A program made the translations under genes and the position numbers. Positions 1 through 12,247 of a DNA stretch of 29,995 nucleotides are shown here, piece after piece. This DNA is from Psilocybe azurescens (lineage: Eukaryota > Basidiomycota > Agaricomycetes > Agaricales > Agrocybaceae), in contig JAJIRX010000232.1 in NCBI GenBank assembly GCA_023853785.1, positions 1-29,995 on the forward strand, in the 5' to 3' direction. The first letter of the stretch is position 1. Every line of letters begins with the position of its first letter. The notes under the pieces are model-generated. The model saw nothing but the letters and a program-made list of their open reading frames with translations. It had not been told where the DNA came from and ran no database searches.

Positions 1-911
1 GGGAGACACTGATTTGGCGTCAGCGCGCTTCTTCTTCTGCTTCCCACCTGGCTTTCGCACAAATTTGGACATCACGTAGATCTGAAGCACAGCGGAATAA
101 GCACGGAGAAAGTCGCCGGTAAGATATAATACTTTATACCCATTTCTGGTCCCAGGCAGCAATGGACGTCCGGATTTCATAAGAAGAGAGCATAGGGATT
201 TCTCGGACGAAGCTAAAATGTGTTCCTACATTGCGAGAAGTTATATTTGATCATGGAATGTTGGAATAGAAACCTACCAGCCAACGGCATCCAACCTCCC
301 GAACGAAGAAACATAGGGAACATTTCTATCGCTGCTTTGAATCGGGCACCATCAAGGATCTGAAAAGGAGTGAGTTATTTGCGGGCTGTCATCGAAATTC
401 AAACAAATGACCTTTGCATAACTGGAGTTACTCAAATGGCCGTTGAAATCACTGTCGTCTAAGCCTAAGAGAAGGGATTAATCATTAGATCGCGATCGTG
501 TAGGTAAGATAGAATTCGCTCACTAGCCCAGGTTTTGTACGGAACAACCTTGGTGAAAGGGTTAGCGGTCAAGGGGCTTATAGAATCTAGCCAATCGTCC
601 TCGAACTTAATTCTAGCCGCAGGCGACTTGAATAAACTAAGGAAACGCATCCATCTATGTTCGAGCTGTACACGAAAGACCGGTCGGAATACACGAACTG
701 CATACTTTTTTAACACTGCAGAAACCCTCAGTTGAGTGAAAGTGGACTCACAGTGCCATACGAAAGGCCAGGATCTAACATGCAGGAGAAATAGCAAGCC
801 CACAAGCCATTTGCCGACTTTCGGTACTAGTGGTAGGATATTCGATACCGAAACCTTCCGAACTAGATGTTGCAGGCTATCCAGAGCAGCTGCTAGTTGT
901 AAACTGCTCAT
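1..911 (-). CDS. Thioesterase-like (hotdog-fold, THEM6-type) protein, 3' end cut by window
   Basis: Six exons are visible on the minus strand: 752-911, 524-697, 412-458, 278-359, 140-225 and 1-81. Introns are 54, 65, 52, 52 and 58 bp, all GT-AG, and phases join without error to give 210 residues. The start at 911 (MSSLQLAAALDSL) is chosen because the open frame upstream has no family-like sequence. A hydrophobic stretch near residues 38-52 (KVGKWLVGLLFLLHVRSW) suggests a membrane anchor. It is followed by DSDFNGHLSNSSYAK, FREIP-like VREIPMLSSYEIR and AAWDQKW, which match the fungal thioesterase/4HBT-like family related to THEM6. The visible part ends in a Lys-rich stretch (KPGGKQKKKR), where family members usually carry a low-complexity insert. 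The substrate is unknown; acyl-CoA or another thioester is inferred from the fold. No frame errors are seen in this gene. Confidence 0.82.
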
Positions 912-1880
912 AGTCGAGGTTGTCGGCGGTTGAAAACCTGGGGTGATTGGTGGCTCATCATTGTCAATCGTTGTTTTATGATTGTGCGGAAATTTGGGAA
1001 GTATTTTTATGTAACCATGACCAATCAACGGTTTGGGTAATGGATTAGCCGGTTTTCCGGGCCTGCCTACGTGTATGGAGCATGACTCGAAGTGCTCGTC
1101 TCCAAATTTATTAGAATCAATGCAGCTCTTTATCAGAAGGTAAAAAAGAAAGAGAAATATGCGTTGGTTAAATAAATACATAGATGTCGTTGTAAACGAA
1201 AAAATGAAATCGCGACTGACGCGCGTTGCGTTTGTCACGGGAGCGGCGCGGACTTAAATTTGAGACAGCGCACAGCCACTGCACTGCTGAATCCACAATG
1301 TTTCCAAACGTTCCAGTTCACCTGCTCTCTAGATCTCAACAATTAACGTGACCTTAATGTCAGGATCCACGTCTACATTCTGATTGAAATGAGGTTGACA
1401 CCTCTAAGGAGAACAATTAAACAAGCCTTGCTCTCTCATCAGTCAAAGATTGTCGATGGGCAGCTAACAATATTCCTGTCGTAGGGAGCATTTACTCGTC
1501 GCGTTGTGGCCAAGTTATGATGTGGTCTGTGAGAAAACATTGTTGTTCTTAAAAGACCTCGCTTTTGTTCCAAGATTGCTTATAGTTCTTTGTTGTTCTG
1601 ATAGGGAGGCAAATTCTTGTACTTTCAGGACGGAGTCACCTTGACGACACCGTGTTCGGTTGAAACCGAAAAATACAACAAATGTGATGGGTGAGCGCTT
1701 TACCTTGTTATATGAAGTATAAAACACTGACATGTTTTGAGAACCCCCATATCTTCCCTATGAACTCAGATTGAGGTTTTTGCCGTTCATATCGTCATCA
1801 TCATTGACCATATTCGTATAACTTGTAAGTCCCACTTTTTGTAAGGAAATACGCACCTGACCTTCTACTATTAGACCACA
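912..1880. promoter_or_regulatory. Divergent intergenic region shared by two genes
   Basis: About 970 bp lie between the thioesterase-like start (911, minus) and the next start (1881, plus), so both promoters should be here. The frame on the minus strand stays open upstream to 1238, but the peptide has no recognisable character and is more likely 5' UTR. I see no clear TATA box, tRNA or repeat. Confidence 0.4.
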
Positions 1881-4069
1881 ATGCCCAAGCTCTTCAGCTT
1901 ACTCAGACCGCGGCAATCTAGAATAGTTTCAACCCCAAGCATTGCTACCGGTTATACCCCCTTCAATGAAGGTCGTTTCTAACCCTATAACCAGGCAACT
2001 AATCGTTCAAGGCAACGCTGTTCTTCCCGATGTTGGCATGTACAGCGTGGTTCTACTCAACGGTGCACAAATCCTCGTCCAATACACTCAAATATTACCC
2101 TACGTTGTCAATGGAGCTGACGATACGGATACTTCATACGCATATGTCAGACCCAAACCTGACGTGTTCGAGATGAAGGCAGGGCGCTACCTTACTATTT
2201 TTGTTGGAGAAACGCATGTTGTTGCCTTAATCAAGCAAATCCTGTCTCATCCATACATAGATAACACACTCCCTCCACTGGAAACGGATGTTGAACATGT
2301 TCCTCGCACTGGTTCTGTATCGCATCCTGACACTGGCTCACCACTCCGTCCACCTAACATGACTCATTACCATGAGAAAATCTACACCACTAAAGGTCAC
2401 TTAAAAAACCCTCGTTAGAGTCCGAAACACCCATTTCCACAGCGCACAGGCACGGTGCCTATCCGACTCCAGACACAGCACTCCCTGCTTCGCCATCACT
2501 TGGAAAGCATAGACGATCATCAAGAAGGACCAGCAACTCTTTGCAAAACAGTTTTGAGGCGGCAGAAACTCATATCCTAACAGCGCAAAATCACCCTGCA
2601 CAACTCGCTACACCTCAATCTTTGGTTCTTACCCCAATCAAACACCACGCAACACCACACGCAGAGTCCCACGTGTACATTTTCGCGAAAAAGAGCTCCC
2701 TGAGCTACCAGAACTCGCAAGAGAGGTGGCCCAGCCCAATACCCATCAGATGCCCGTGACGATGCTTGGATCGCCTGTGTCGCCTTTTAAAAGTTTTGTG
2801 GTGACGCAGGACCAGCACATTTCCCCACTGCTGCCTGTCCCAGCATCTCAATCCAACGCTTCTCTATTGTCTCCTGTCTCGTTTGCACAGTATGACACTA
2901 TTACACCTCGGGATCAGCATATTGCCCCAGTTCCACCGAACCCAACGCCCATGCTCGTTCTCCCTTATGCACCCCACACCCACAGTCCCCTAAAAAAAAC
3001 CCTCTCCAAAGACTCTACTCCTCCTCAAAGTTATGCAGCAGCTCCAGCGATTGTCCACAGTGCTGAAAAATTCAAGGTCTCTCAGATCTCTCCAAACGGA
3101 ACTAGTTTTTCCACTGGCCTCAAACATGAATTGGTTGCTATTCCATCCACGAGGACCCCAAGTCCGAAACTAGAATCAAAAGCGAAGAAGAATGCTACAA
3201 AGAGAGTACGAACAGAGTCTGAAAAGCCGCGTAGTAGGGACGGGCATTGGAAGGGGAAAGAACAGACTCCGTCCCCGGCTCGCCGCCTACTATTCAGATT
3301 CAATTCTCTAGCGACACTATGAGTGTTAATACTTATGATATTGTGCGTCTCCCGGATGATTTGGACACTTCTGTTCATCGAGACCGAGAACAATCGCCCA
3401 CTAAGAGGTACGTGCTGGGCGATATTCTCTCTCCTTGGTCACCCCTCCTGAGGCTTACGAACACGGAATAGGACCGTTGAGAGATTTCATCCCCGTCGGA
3501 CTAGAGGGCACAATTTCTGAGGCTCCCAGTAGGAAGTCCACGGACCCCCACCACCTGTGGTTCTCCCCTCACAAGAGTCTGGGTCCAGCTCGACATTGAA
3601 AACACTCCAGCGCCTATTGGTGCGGAAAGACATAGAATTCTGGCTCCTAAGGAGCACACAACGCCACCTATTATGCACCGATTTCCCTCGCCCCTCTACC
3701 GACTATGTCGCTCGCCAGTGCCGAAATGAGTCGCAAATATTCTGAGTGTGCGTCACGAGAGCCCATTGAAAGGGGAAGTCATGTACGCCCCTCCAGACAA
3801 AACCGGATATGCACGCTCTCGGTGCCGCACTGGGTCTGACAGTTGCCCAGGAAGAAAGTGATACTAGTTCAGCTGCAGCTGTAGACATTTGTGAACCAAG
3901 CCCCCCAGCCGTTGCATTCTCAATCAAGGGTGGGCCGATTGTATACTTGCTTCAAGCATCCGATATCGATACTACGGAAAGGGATGATTTACTGAAACAT
4001 GCCATGCTTCAAGCTAGGAGAGACCGACTTTGTGATGTGAAGGAAAGACCCGTTGGTCGCCGCAGATAA
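1881..4069 (+). CDS. Unrecognised Pro/Ser-rich protein, reading frame broken by about nine single-base indels
   Basis: I do not recognise a named family. Coding-quality peptide runs from MPKLFSLLRPRQSRI (ATG at 1881) to a C-terminus ending KERPVGRRR with stop at 4069, but it hops between all three frames. Switch points I can place: near 1976-1978 (T run), 2403-2408 (A6), 2668-2670 (C3), 3273-3276 (C4), 3435-3436 (TT), 3534-3535 (AA), 3736-3738 (AAA) and the C4 run near 3788. Correcting each by one base gives a single product of about 730 residues. It has a compact N-terminal part (GNAVLPDVGMYSVVLLNG, then KPDVFEMKAGRYLTIFVGE), a long Pro/Ser/Thr-rich middle with REKELPELPELA and SPTKRYVLGDILSP, and an acidic-to-basic helical tail (LLQASDIDTTERDDLLKHAM). 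No in-frame nonsense change is needed beyond the shifts. No intron of usable length explains them. It is either a real gene with consensus errors or a young pseudogene. Confidence 0.6.
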
Positions 4070-4619
4070 ATGAGGTTTTTTCGAGTTGTTGCTAGAAGTC
4101 CGACATGCCCGATTCACGATATTTACGATTTCCAACTTCATAATTCAACGTTCACGCTTATTCACCTCAGTAACATAAGCAAGAAGCGCCCAGCCGCAAT
4201 AATACTTACTCCAAACATAACTCTTCCGCATATGAAAGATCAATTATAATGAAATCATTGTCAAAGTAACGAAACTTGAAAAGGTCATAACTGAATAGGC
4301 GTACTCACGCCTCCCTACATCGTATTATCGTTCAGTTATTTAGTCAACGAGACTGAGGGGACGAATCGGACCATTTTCGATGGTTGAGTGGGTATATATA
4401 TTTGGCCGTGACTGTTTTGCCGTTTCAACAAGCACAGGTGTTTTCTGAAGAAAGATTTCTTTGAGAGCTCATATTACAATGATTCAAGACATCGTTTCAT
4501 CGCAAATCAGATATTGAGATTTCAATATCTACATGAGTGTTCTTAATTGAGCATTATCCCCAGATTAGCTCAGGTGGACGAATGCTCGCACAAATAAGGC
4601 TACGTGCATTCATAAAGAG
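4070..4619. other. Intergenic, no gene seen
   Basis: AT-rich sequence between two convergent genes. A TATA-like string (gggtatatatatttgg, about 4391-4406) lies on the plus strand, but nothing beyond a 13-codon ORF starting near 4480 follows it, so I do not call a gene. Confidence 0.4.
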
Positions 4620-4865
4620 TTAATCCTGGCAACATAAGATCCTGTAACAGCACGATCCATCGCACAAATCCCTCTCTCTCTCATGCCCCAATCTGCACTT
4701 CTCGGCGCAATGCGGTCCAGTTTCCTCCCAAAAGCATCCTGGTGGGGGATCAAAGATGTCTTGCGAAAGCGAGACCATACTGCTTTGATAGTCAGGGATG
4801 GTGGGAACGGCGAAAGCAAACGCGGTGATGGTTAACAAGATCATAGCTGTGATACGGGAGTACAT
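4620..4865 (-). CDS. Small secreted cysteine-rich protein, 81 residues
   Basis: ATG at 4865, stop at 4620-4622. Residues 1-19 (MYSRITAMILLTITAFAFA) form a typical signal peptide with a likely cleavage after AFA. The mature part of about 62 residues holds eight cysteines, at 44, 53, 57, 68, 72, 73, 78 and 79: C-x8-C-x3-C-x10-C-x3-CC-x4-CC. All fall in the last 38 residues, as expected of a disulphide-stabilised extracellular peptide. I do not recognise the family. The start is favoured because it directly precedes the signal peptide. A TATA box at 5097-5104 and two possible 5' UTR introns (4960-5045 and 4872-4920, both GT-AG) fit a transcript starting near 5070 with the ATG six bases into the last exon. 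The role could be effector, antimicrobial or developmental; sequence alone does not say. Confidence 0.68.
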   Translation of the reverse strand: MYSRITAMILLTITAFAFAVPTIPDYQSSMVSLSQDIFDPPPGCFWEETGPHCAEKCRLGHERERDLCDGSCCYRILCCQD

Positions 4866-5096
4866 TCCTGGCTGTATATTTAGACATCTTAAAACATGAG
4901 CATGCATGCCACCCACTCACTGTAAGCTTGAATCGTAGATATGCGATATAAATGTAGTTCTGAAAATTTTGCAAAAGGGTCTCTCTAGCATCCAGTACAT
5001 TGGCGGGTCAGTAAGATTTCACTCGAGGCTCTTCAGACGACTCACAGAAACGGCTGTAGCTCAGTACTCAAGTCCGGCAATGAGGCGAATGCAAGC

Positions 5097-5104
5097 CTTA
5101 TATA
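5097..5104 (-). promoter_or_regulatory. TATA box for the small secreted protein
   Basis: TATATAAG on the minus strand, about 230 bp upstream of the ATG at 4865. The long leader is explained if the two candidate 5' UTR introns are real. It is the only good TATA match upstream of this gene. Confidence 0.45.
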
Positions 5105-6296
5105 CCCCGTTAGTCGCCTGAGGGCTCGCCGCGTGCTGGTATTGATCATCGACGTATAAACAAAGCATATGAGCCTTTGAGACGGAGCATGTTGAAAGAA
5201 TCTGTACACGCGGCGAACACGACTTTTCATCGTCTGCGGACATGGCGATCAAGATGTAAAAGAATGAGCACGGAACAGTGACGTACAGATGGTCCTAAAT
5301 GAAATGATCAGATCCATTGCATTTACATCGTCGATTCTTGCGTTGTGCTGATGGTCTCTTGTGGTAGTTGTGGTCTGGAGAAGAGTCCTTCGAACTTTCC
5401 TGTCCCTGAATAAATCATAGTAGGAAAGGTACGTGTCAACTTTCAGGAATAGACGCGTCACGTCGCGTCGTGTAGGTTCCTCCTCTGTCGATCAGAACCG
5501 TCGGCGTCTTTAAAGTGTATGTAATCGATAATGGCGGGATTATGTGGTGACGGTCTCATATGGGCGATATAAAACTCAGGCCACGTTCAATGGGAAGTTT
5601 GCGAAGGGGTGGCGTGGTCCGAAATAGATAATTTTGGGTGCGACGCGAGGTCTGTATTTTTCATTCAGCAAGTGTATGTATGCAGCACGTTCCCCGGCAG
5701 ACCACTTCATATCCGTCGTTATCATCTACGACCCCTTTACCTTCAGGGCCGCCCTGTAGACGCGCCTTAGATTCATATCAAACTACAGTAAATCATCATC
5801 AATTAATGTTCTAATTTAACAGTGAATATAGTCGCTATGTCGGTATTTCCATTGATGTTCCATCCAACTATATCGCAACACATATTCATCAAGACTTCCG
5901 TAAATCTAGCGACTCCTTTTTATGTGTTACCACCGAAAGCCAGCTTTCCGCATTCCCCAGCGTAGTAGAAAAACTTGGGGAGAATACGATAGTAAGCGAT
6001 ACATTCTCTCTACAGACTGTCCATGCATGATGACCTGCGATACTCTAGCCGCCATCGATCATCCATTACGCGGCATAAAATCAACGAGTGTGGGGGCACC
6101 GTGGAATAAGCGCACTAGGGCTTATTGTCGGAATCGGGCATGTGTTCCATGGGAGATGAGGTGTATTCAGGAGATTAAATATAACGGCGGACGCGGCCGT
6201 TGTGAGTCTAATGTGAGTCCTCGAGTAACCGAATATTTGCACATATTTTAGTACCTTCTCTTCGCGCAAATGTGAATTTTGGGAAGCAAGGATTCG
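5105..6296. other. Intergenic, no supported gene
   Basis: Short open frames occur on both strands (for example 5922-6251 plus), but none shows a domain, signal peptide or splice-supported extension. I see no tRNA or transposon ends. Confidence 0.35.
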
Positions 6297-7671
6297 TCAA
6301 CCGGAGGGAGGGGTGAGAGCGTCGGTAATCAGTTTGCGAACGATCTCCTCGGCGGATGATTGGACTTCGAGGGGCCAATAATTACGCGGCTTAAGCTCCA
6401 TATTCATGTAAAACTGGGTTGATTGGATCAGCGGGTGCTTCTGCCATAAGGAATCAATTCTCAGTCTTTGGAGGGGACTGAAATCGACAGTATCAAACAT
6501 GCTTGTCCCCTTGTACAAAACATATTCTGTGTTGAGAGTGACCTTGATTTCCTGCAGTACAGATTTGGTGTTTCCATTGTATAAACAGTCAATCAAGGTA
6601 TTCATAGCGTTCGTAATGTCCGTGGTGATTTCAGTTCTATGATCAGCGCCAATGCTCAATTCGATGGCAAGCTGGCGAAGCAGAACCATTGTTCCGAAAT
6701 CAATGAGCGTGGTTGTCAAGAAAGGTCGGTAGATGCCACTAAAGGTGCTATTCAAAGATGACACAAGAATCAGTAAGAGATAGCGGCGTCCAAGTATCGA
6801 CTTACCAGCAACAGTATCTCAAAGAAGAGCAAACACGCTCATCAGATAGGAGTTGGTTAAGTCGCTGTGCATCGTCAGGGTACCGAATTGTGGTATTGAT
6901 ACTAACGATATGTGTTCGTCCATCGTAAGTATAGCATATCTCGTAACTGCCGAATCTTGGGAGACTGCCCAGAAGATCCAAGTTCCCTGACGTTACACTC
7001 CTTGTAGGCGATATATTCGATCCCGCTGCCATGCCTGCTTCAATTGTCCCAAATTTTGAATCCTTTAAATCGATGTGTCGAAGGTGAGGACTAGTTTGAA
7101 CCGAGGCGATGATGGGTGGTATATCATGAACACAACTGAAGCTGAGATGGTTTACGGGAAGAGAGCGGCAGAGGGCTTGTAGGCCATCAGCCGTTCCCTG
7201 GGGAATCGTCGTCCACGAGAAGGAGATACGGCCGTGTACCAGTAAAATACTTAGGTTATGTGCTCGATGACTCAAATCTTTGAGGAGTCCGTGAAGATTC
7301 GTAGCTTGCTGTAGAATAATACATTCTTTGTCCACGATAATATGGAGACTGTGGACCATCAGCGCTAGATCGGAACTTCGTTCGTCAGCTAGGAGATCGA
7401 GAAAAGTATTGATTCGTCTTGATATTTCTTCTTCTGTGCGTGTTTTATTCAGCGGGATGCTCCTTTGTAACAGATGCCTTGGCTGCTTATCGATCATAAG
7501 GGTTGAAAACAGGCGTTTGCGAGCGGCGAATGAAAAATATTTTGAAGCCAGGGTGCAGGCAATGAGCGTCTGTAATATCTCTTCCGAGAGAATGATACCA
7601 TTTCCTGGTGCTAATTGCTCTACGAATGCCTCTACGAGCTCGGGTGGGAAGGTAATGTTTGAGGTCGTCAT
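6297..7671 (-). CDS. F-box-like protein, copy 1 (intact)
   Basis: Two exons, 6806-7671 and 6297-6747, are joined across a 58-bp phase-2 intron (gtaagt...atag, 6748-6805) to give 438 residues without frame errors. The start at 7671 places an F-box-like helix (FPPELVEAFVEQLA, about residues 8-21) at the N-terminus, as usual in the large Agaricomycete F-box-like families. It is followed by LIACTLASKYFSFAARKRLF, typical of the segment just after that helix. The rest (HLRHIDLKDSKF, QRLNQLLSDERV, LIDFGTMVLLRQLAIEL) has the scattered leucines of degenerate repeats and is the presumed target-recognition part. F-box proteins link substrates to SCF ubiquitin ligases; the target here is unknown. A damaged paralogue lies at 24043-25427 on the same strand with an intron of the same phase and length. 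Confidence 0.72.
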
Positions 7672-9128
7672 GATCAGGACGAGTCTGAAGCCGGCCGGAA
7701 TCGTGGTCGAGTAGACTCTCGATAGACGTTGGTCCACGAAGGGAAGAGGTGGTAAAGCAGAGGTTGAATGGGATAAGTGAAGAGGCAACAATCACGGAGT
7801 CGAGTGGGAACAGCGACTGTACGAGAAATATCCCAATACAGTTGCATGCCCGTGCGTCGTGAGGCGGTGTGAAGCCCATCAATCGTTATAAATTTAAATC
7901 TGCACGATACATATCTGTCAGGCCAGTGGCTTGCTTCGAAGAAAGAAACCTTACTACGAATGGGCTCACCCACAATAAGACCACCATATCGCTGAGCTGA
8001 CAGGGATCGGGAAAGTGGACACGTATTTGCATTGGGAGCGAATGTGGTTATCGATATAGACGAACACGGGCGTGAAGCACATCTGATACCTGCCGTCCTT
8101 ATAATATCGTGCAAAGTATCCAAAATGAGTTAGCTACGCGCCTGGTGGAGTAGGGGAGTGGTGGTGGTGGAAGGAGGCAAGAAGCGATCAATGTCATGAT
8201 GGACGACGACCGAGAACTGTTAACTACTGGATCACATGACCTAATCTAATCTATTTGGATGCATGTATTTGTCGTGCCCTTTAAGTTTAAGACTCAATCG
8301 ACTGCAAACGCGTCGAGTGACCGCGACGACAGCAAGCCCCACAGGCTATGAATAAGCGCTAGATTTGATTCGGGTTGTTCAACGTGCGGTCAGTCAAGAG
8401 CTCAATCAAAGTAGTGATTCGCGTACACGTTTCTGCGTCTGATAGATTTTCAGTGCGTAAGCGCTTCTGTTGATTTTAGTGGCCGAGCAACTGCAAGTGT
8501 TGAGAACAGACATCTAGGGCGTGGAGCGGATGCAGAGTGTTTTAAACACAAGATGCGACTGACAAGAATTTGGAATAATGTTTAGGTATGTAGTGGTTGG
8601 ATGTAGACAAGAGGAGGATTATGTAGCAATTTTTCTAAAATTAGGGTCTGGTGGATGCCAAGTTGCGGCCTATTGACATGGAAGAGAAGTCTTACCTGGA
8701 ATTTTTACCAAGTCCAATGTCAACACAACACAGTTCAACGTCAATGTTCAAACATTCAACTCTCATGGCCGGGGTCAGCAATGACATTCATCTTTCTCCC
8801 CGTCACCCAATCCACATTGGCAACGGCGAGCTATCGCTGCAACTTCTCGAGCATATCTTTCCTCCAGAGTTTGAAGGCACTTTCTATTCACATCAACTAG
8901 ATCAGGTAGCATCCAGAGGCCATGCCTACCTGAGGCAGCAAGCACGAACTCCATTCTATATAGAATCATGTCTGAAGTTACCTTATGATTGCGTAAACAT
9001 ATTTTCTTGGCCAAGGAATGAGCTTGAGAGTATGAGTAAAAATGTTCTGCGGAAAGAGTCTAAAGTTTGAAATGTAGCGGTACTAATTAGATATGTAATG
9101 AACAGCGAGAATCTGCAATCACAAGGCT
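7672..9128. other. Gene-poor stretch upstream of the F-box-like gene
   Basis: The first few hundred bases should hold the promoter of the gene starting at 7671; an AT-rich TTTATAA string lies near 7886-7892 on the minus strand. An open frame at 8651-9070 (plus, non-ATG start) encodes no recognisable domain. I see nothing else that I can support. Confidence 0.35.
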
Positions 9129-9332
9129 TCAGTCTGTGAACAGCTCAACACCAGAATGCGTGAGCTGGGATGCCCGCTCATCGTTGATCGGGCAGTCGAG
9201 GGGAACTGCATTGAGATTCTCGAAGATTTCCATAAGCATCTCAACCGGAAATTGTATGCCTATGAGAGCACTGATTCCTGATTGTACTGGATGCACACCC
9301 GACTTTATATGGAAATAGGATGACCCGGACAA
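9129..9332 (-). pseudogene. Possible F-box fragment, 67 residues
   Basis: A short minus-strand frame contains IQFPVEMLMEIFENLNAV, which resembles the first helices of an F-box. It then stops after about 35 more residues (SGVELFTD). No continuing exon with family-like sequence is visible downstream. It may be a leftover of an F-box gene or a chance resemblance. The nearest F-box-like gene is 1.5 kb away on the same strand, but I see no similarity to it beyond the generic motif. Confidence 0.22.
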
Positions 9333-10777
9333 GTCCAGGGATCTGTAATAGCACCAACACCGTTCTGTATGATCACCCCAACCGGTGTATACACTGTAAG
9401 ATGATATGAAAGATGCCGCAAGGCCTCCAGTGACTCAGAAGCTCTATGTATCTAGAATGTCTCCCGCTTAAGATAGAGAGCATCTTACACCAAGAGAAGG
9501 TGTTGATCAGTCAATTGACGAATAGGCGCATCAGTGTGCAGTGCTCACCGGCCAACACAAGGATAAATAATTCCCGAGTCATTGTTCTCGCGTGCAATGG
9601 AAGTCTACAACGAGTATAACCTTCTGGGGGTGTACCTTTAACCAACTCATGCTGACAAGAGCTGGGCTGATCTTGATAATTCAATTAGGCATCTGCAGTG
9701 ACAACAATTAACCTTTTTAACCCACAAGATAGTATCCACTGGGGAAGATAAATCATCTGGAAAGTTTTCGAAAAAGAACCGCCGGTTGTGTAGTGGAGGA
9801 CTAGTGGCATACCTCATGTTGACTGTATCTGAATGTTGCTTGAGAGACAGCGAAAGCAAGGCATTTTTATCCTGGGAATGTGCGGCGGCTATCGTTCTCA
9901 ACTGCATCATGTCGACAATGAAGAAGTTCCTGCCATTGTGTAAAGGTATTAAAGGGTGCTTGAAAATATTCATTGCATTTGACTCATTCAAAGAGGAGAA
10001 AGAACATCCTCGATTTCGAAGCCGTCGCCCTTTCACTTATATTTCTTGTAGAGATGAAAGCAATTTTGATTACACAAAAGCCCTTTATCCACGCCCAGAA
10101 ATTTGTACTACGAACAAGGTAATCAACAAAGAAGCACGTTGTGGTGTATACGTGACCCTAAAAACCAAGCAAACTAGTTTCGATCAAAGGGCAAAATTAA
10201 CTTGAAGAAGCTATAGCCGGAAGCCTTATAATCTCCTAGGCAACTTGAACAGCTTCTGGACAGCTCTTTCTAATGTAAGTGGTCGTTATCGGCCATGAGA
10301 GTCGCCAATTGAAAGCAGTAGGCGGGCATTTGGCGAATAAAGACGTCCACAGAATGCAAGGAGAGGTTTGAAGCCGTTTTCTCTGCTGAGTGCTGAAGAT
10401 ACGAGGATGGGTGTCGTGGCCGTTGTGTGCAAGCCAGGGCAAGCACAACCATCGTTCCAGAGTACCCGCACGATCACCGGCCCACACATCCGCCTATCCC
10501 GGGCCGTCCGCTCCGAGGCTTAGCCCCTGTCTTCAGCGTCCTGCTTCTTCAGATGAATGGAACGGATTGTATCTATGTAAATTCTCGAGGACAGTGTCAC
10601 ATTTGACCATATTATATCTTCAAAAAGTAGCCCCAATTGGAATTGTGTACATTTCAAAGGTGTGCCACTAAACAGAATTATAGCTTTGCCCGGTCTTGTG
10701 TATATGCGCAATCGGAGTTAAGTTGTGAGCAGATATTTAAGAATCTCGTTAAAATCGAGTGTACGGTTAACATAACT
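9333..10777. other. Gene-poor stretch, only weak open frames
   Basis: Open frames overlap on both strands at about 9647-10205 and 10236-10700. One minus-strand frame (9647-10036) has a mildly protein-like stretch (MQLRTIAAAHSQDKNALLSL), but I cannot assign a family, find an intron structure or choose a strand. They may be remnants of genes or mobile elements; I do not call them. Confidence 0.3.

Positions 10778-12247
<1,470 letters not shown>

Noticed and set aside
912..1238. N-terminal extension of the thioesterase-like protein
   Set aside because: The frame is open but the peptide is not family-like; MSSLQLAAALDSL at 911 is the natural start.
1971..1995. Tiny intron (gtcgtttct to ataaccag) explaining the first frame change of the 1881 gene
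   Set aside because: At about 23 bp it is far below any workable intron length; a one-base slip in the T run is simpler.
4391..4406. TATA box on the plus strand
   Set aside because: No coding sequence of more than a few codons follows before the convergent gene.
4561..4632. tRNA gene suggested by tagctcaggtgg (A-box-like) at about 4565
   Set aside because: No B box follows at the right distance, the stems do not pair, and the end runs into the secreted-protein gene.
8651..9070. Plus-strand open frame of 139 codons
   Set aside because: It lacks an ATG at its start, has no domain or signal peptide, and overlaps frames of similar quality on the other strand.
9647..10205. Overlapping open frames on both strands, possibly a decayed F-box or repeat protein
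   Set aside because: No recognisable motif, no splice-supported extension and no basis for choosing a strand.
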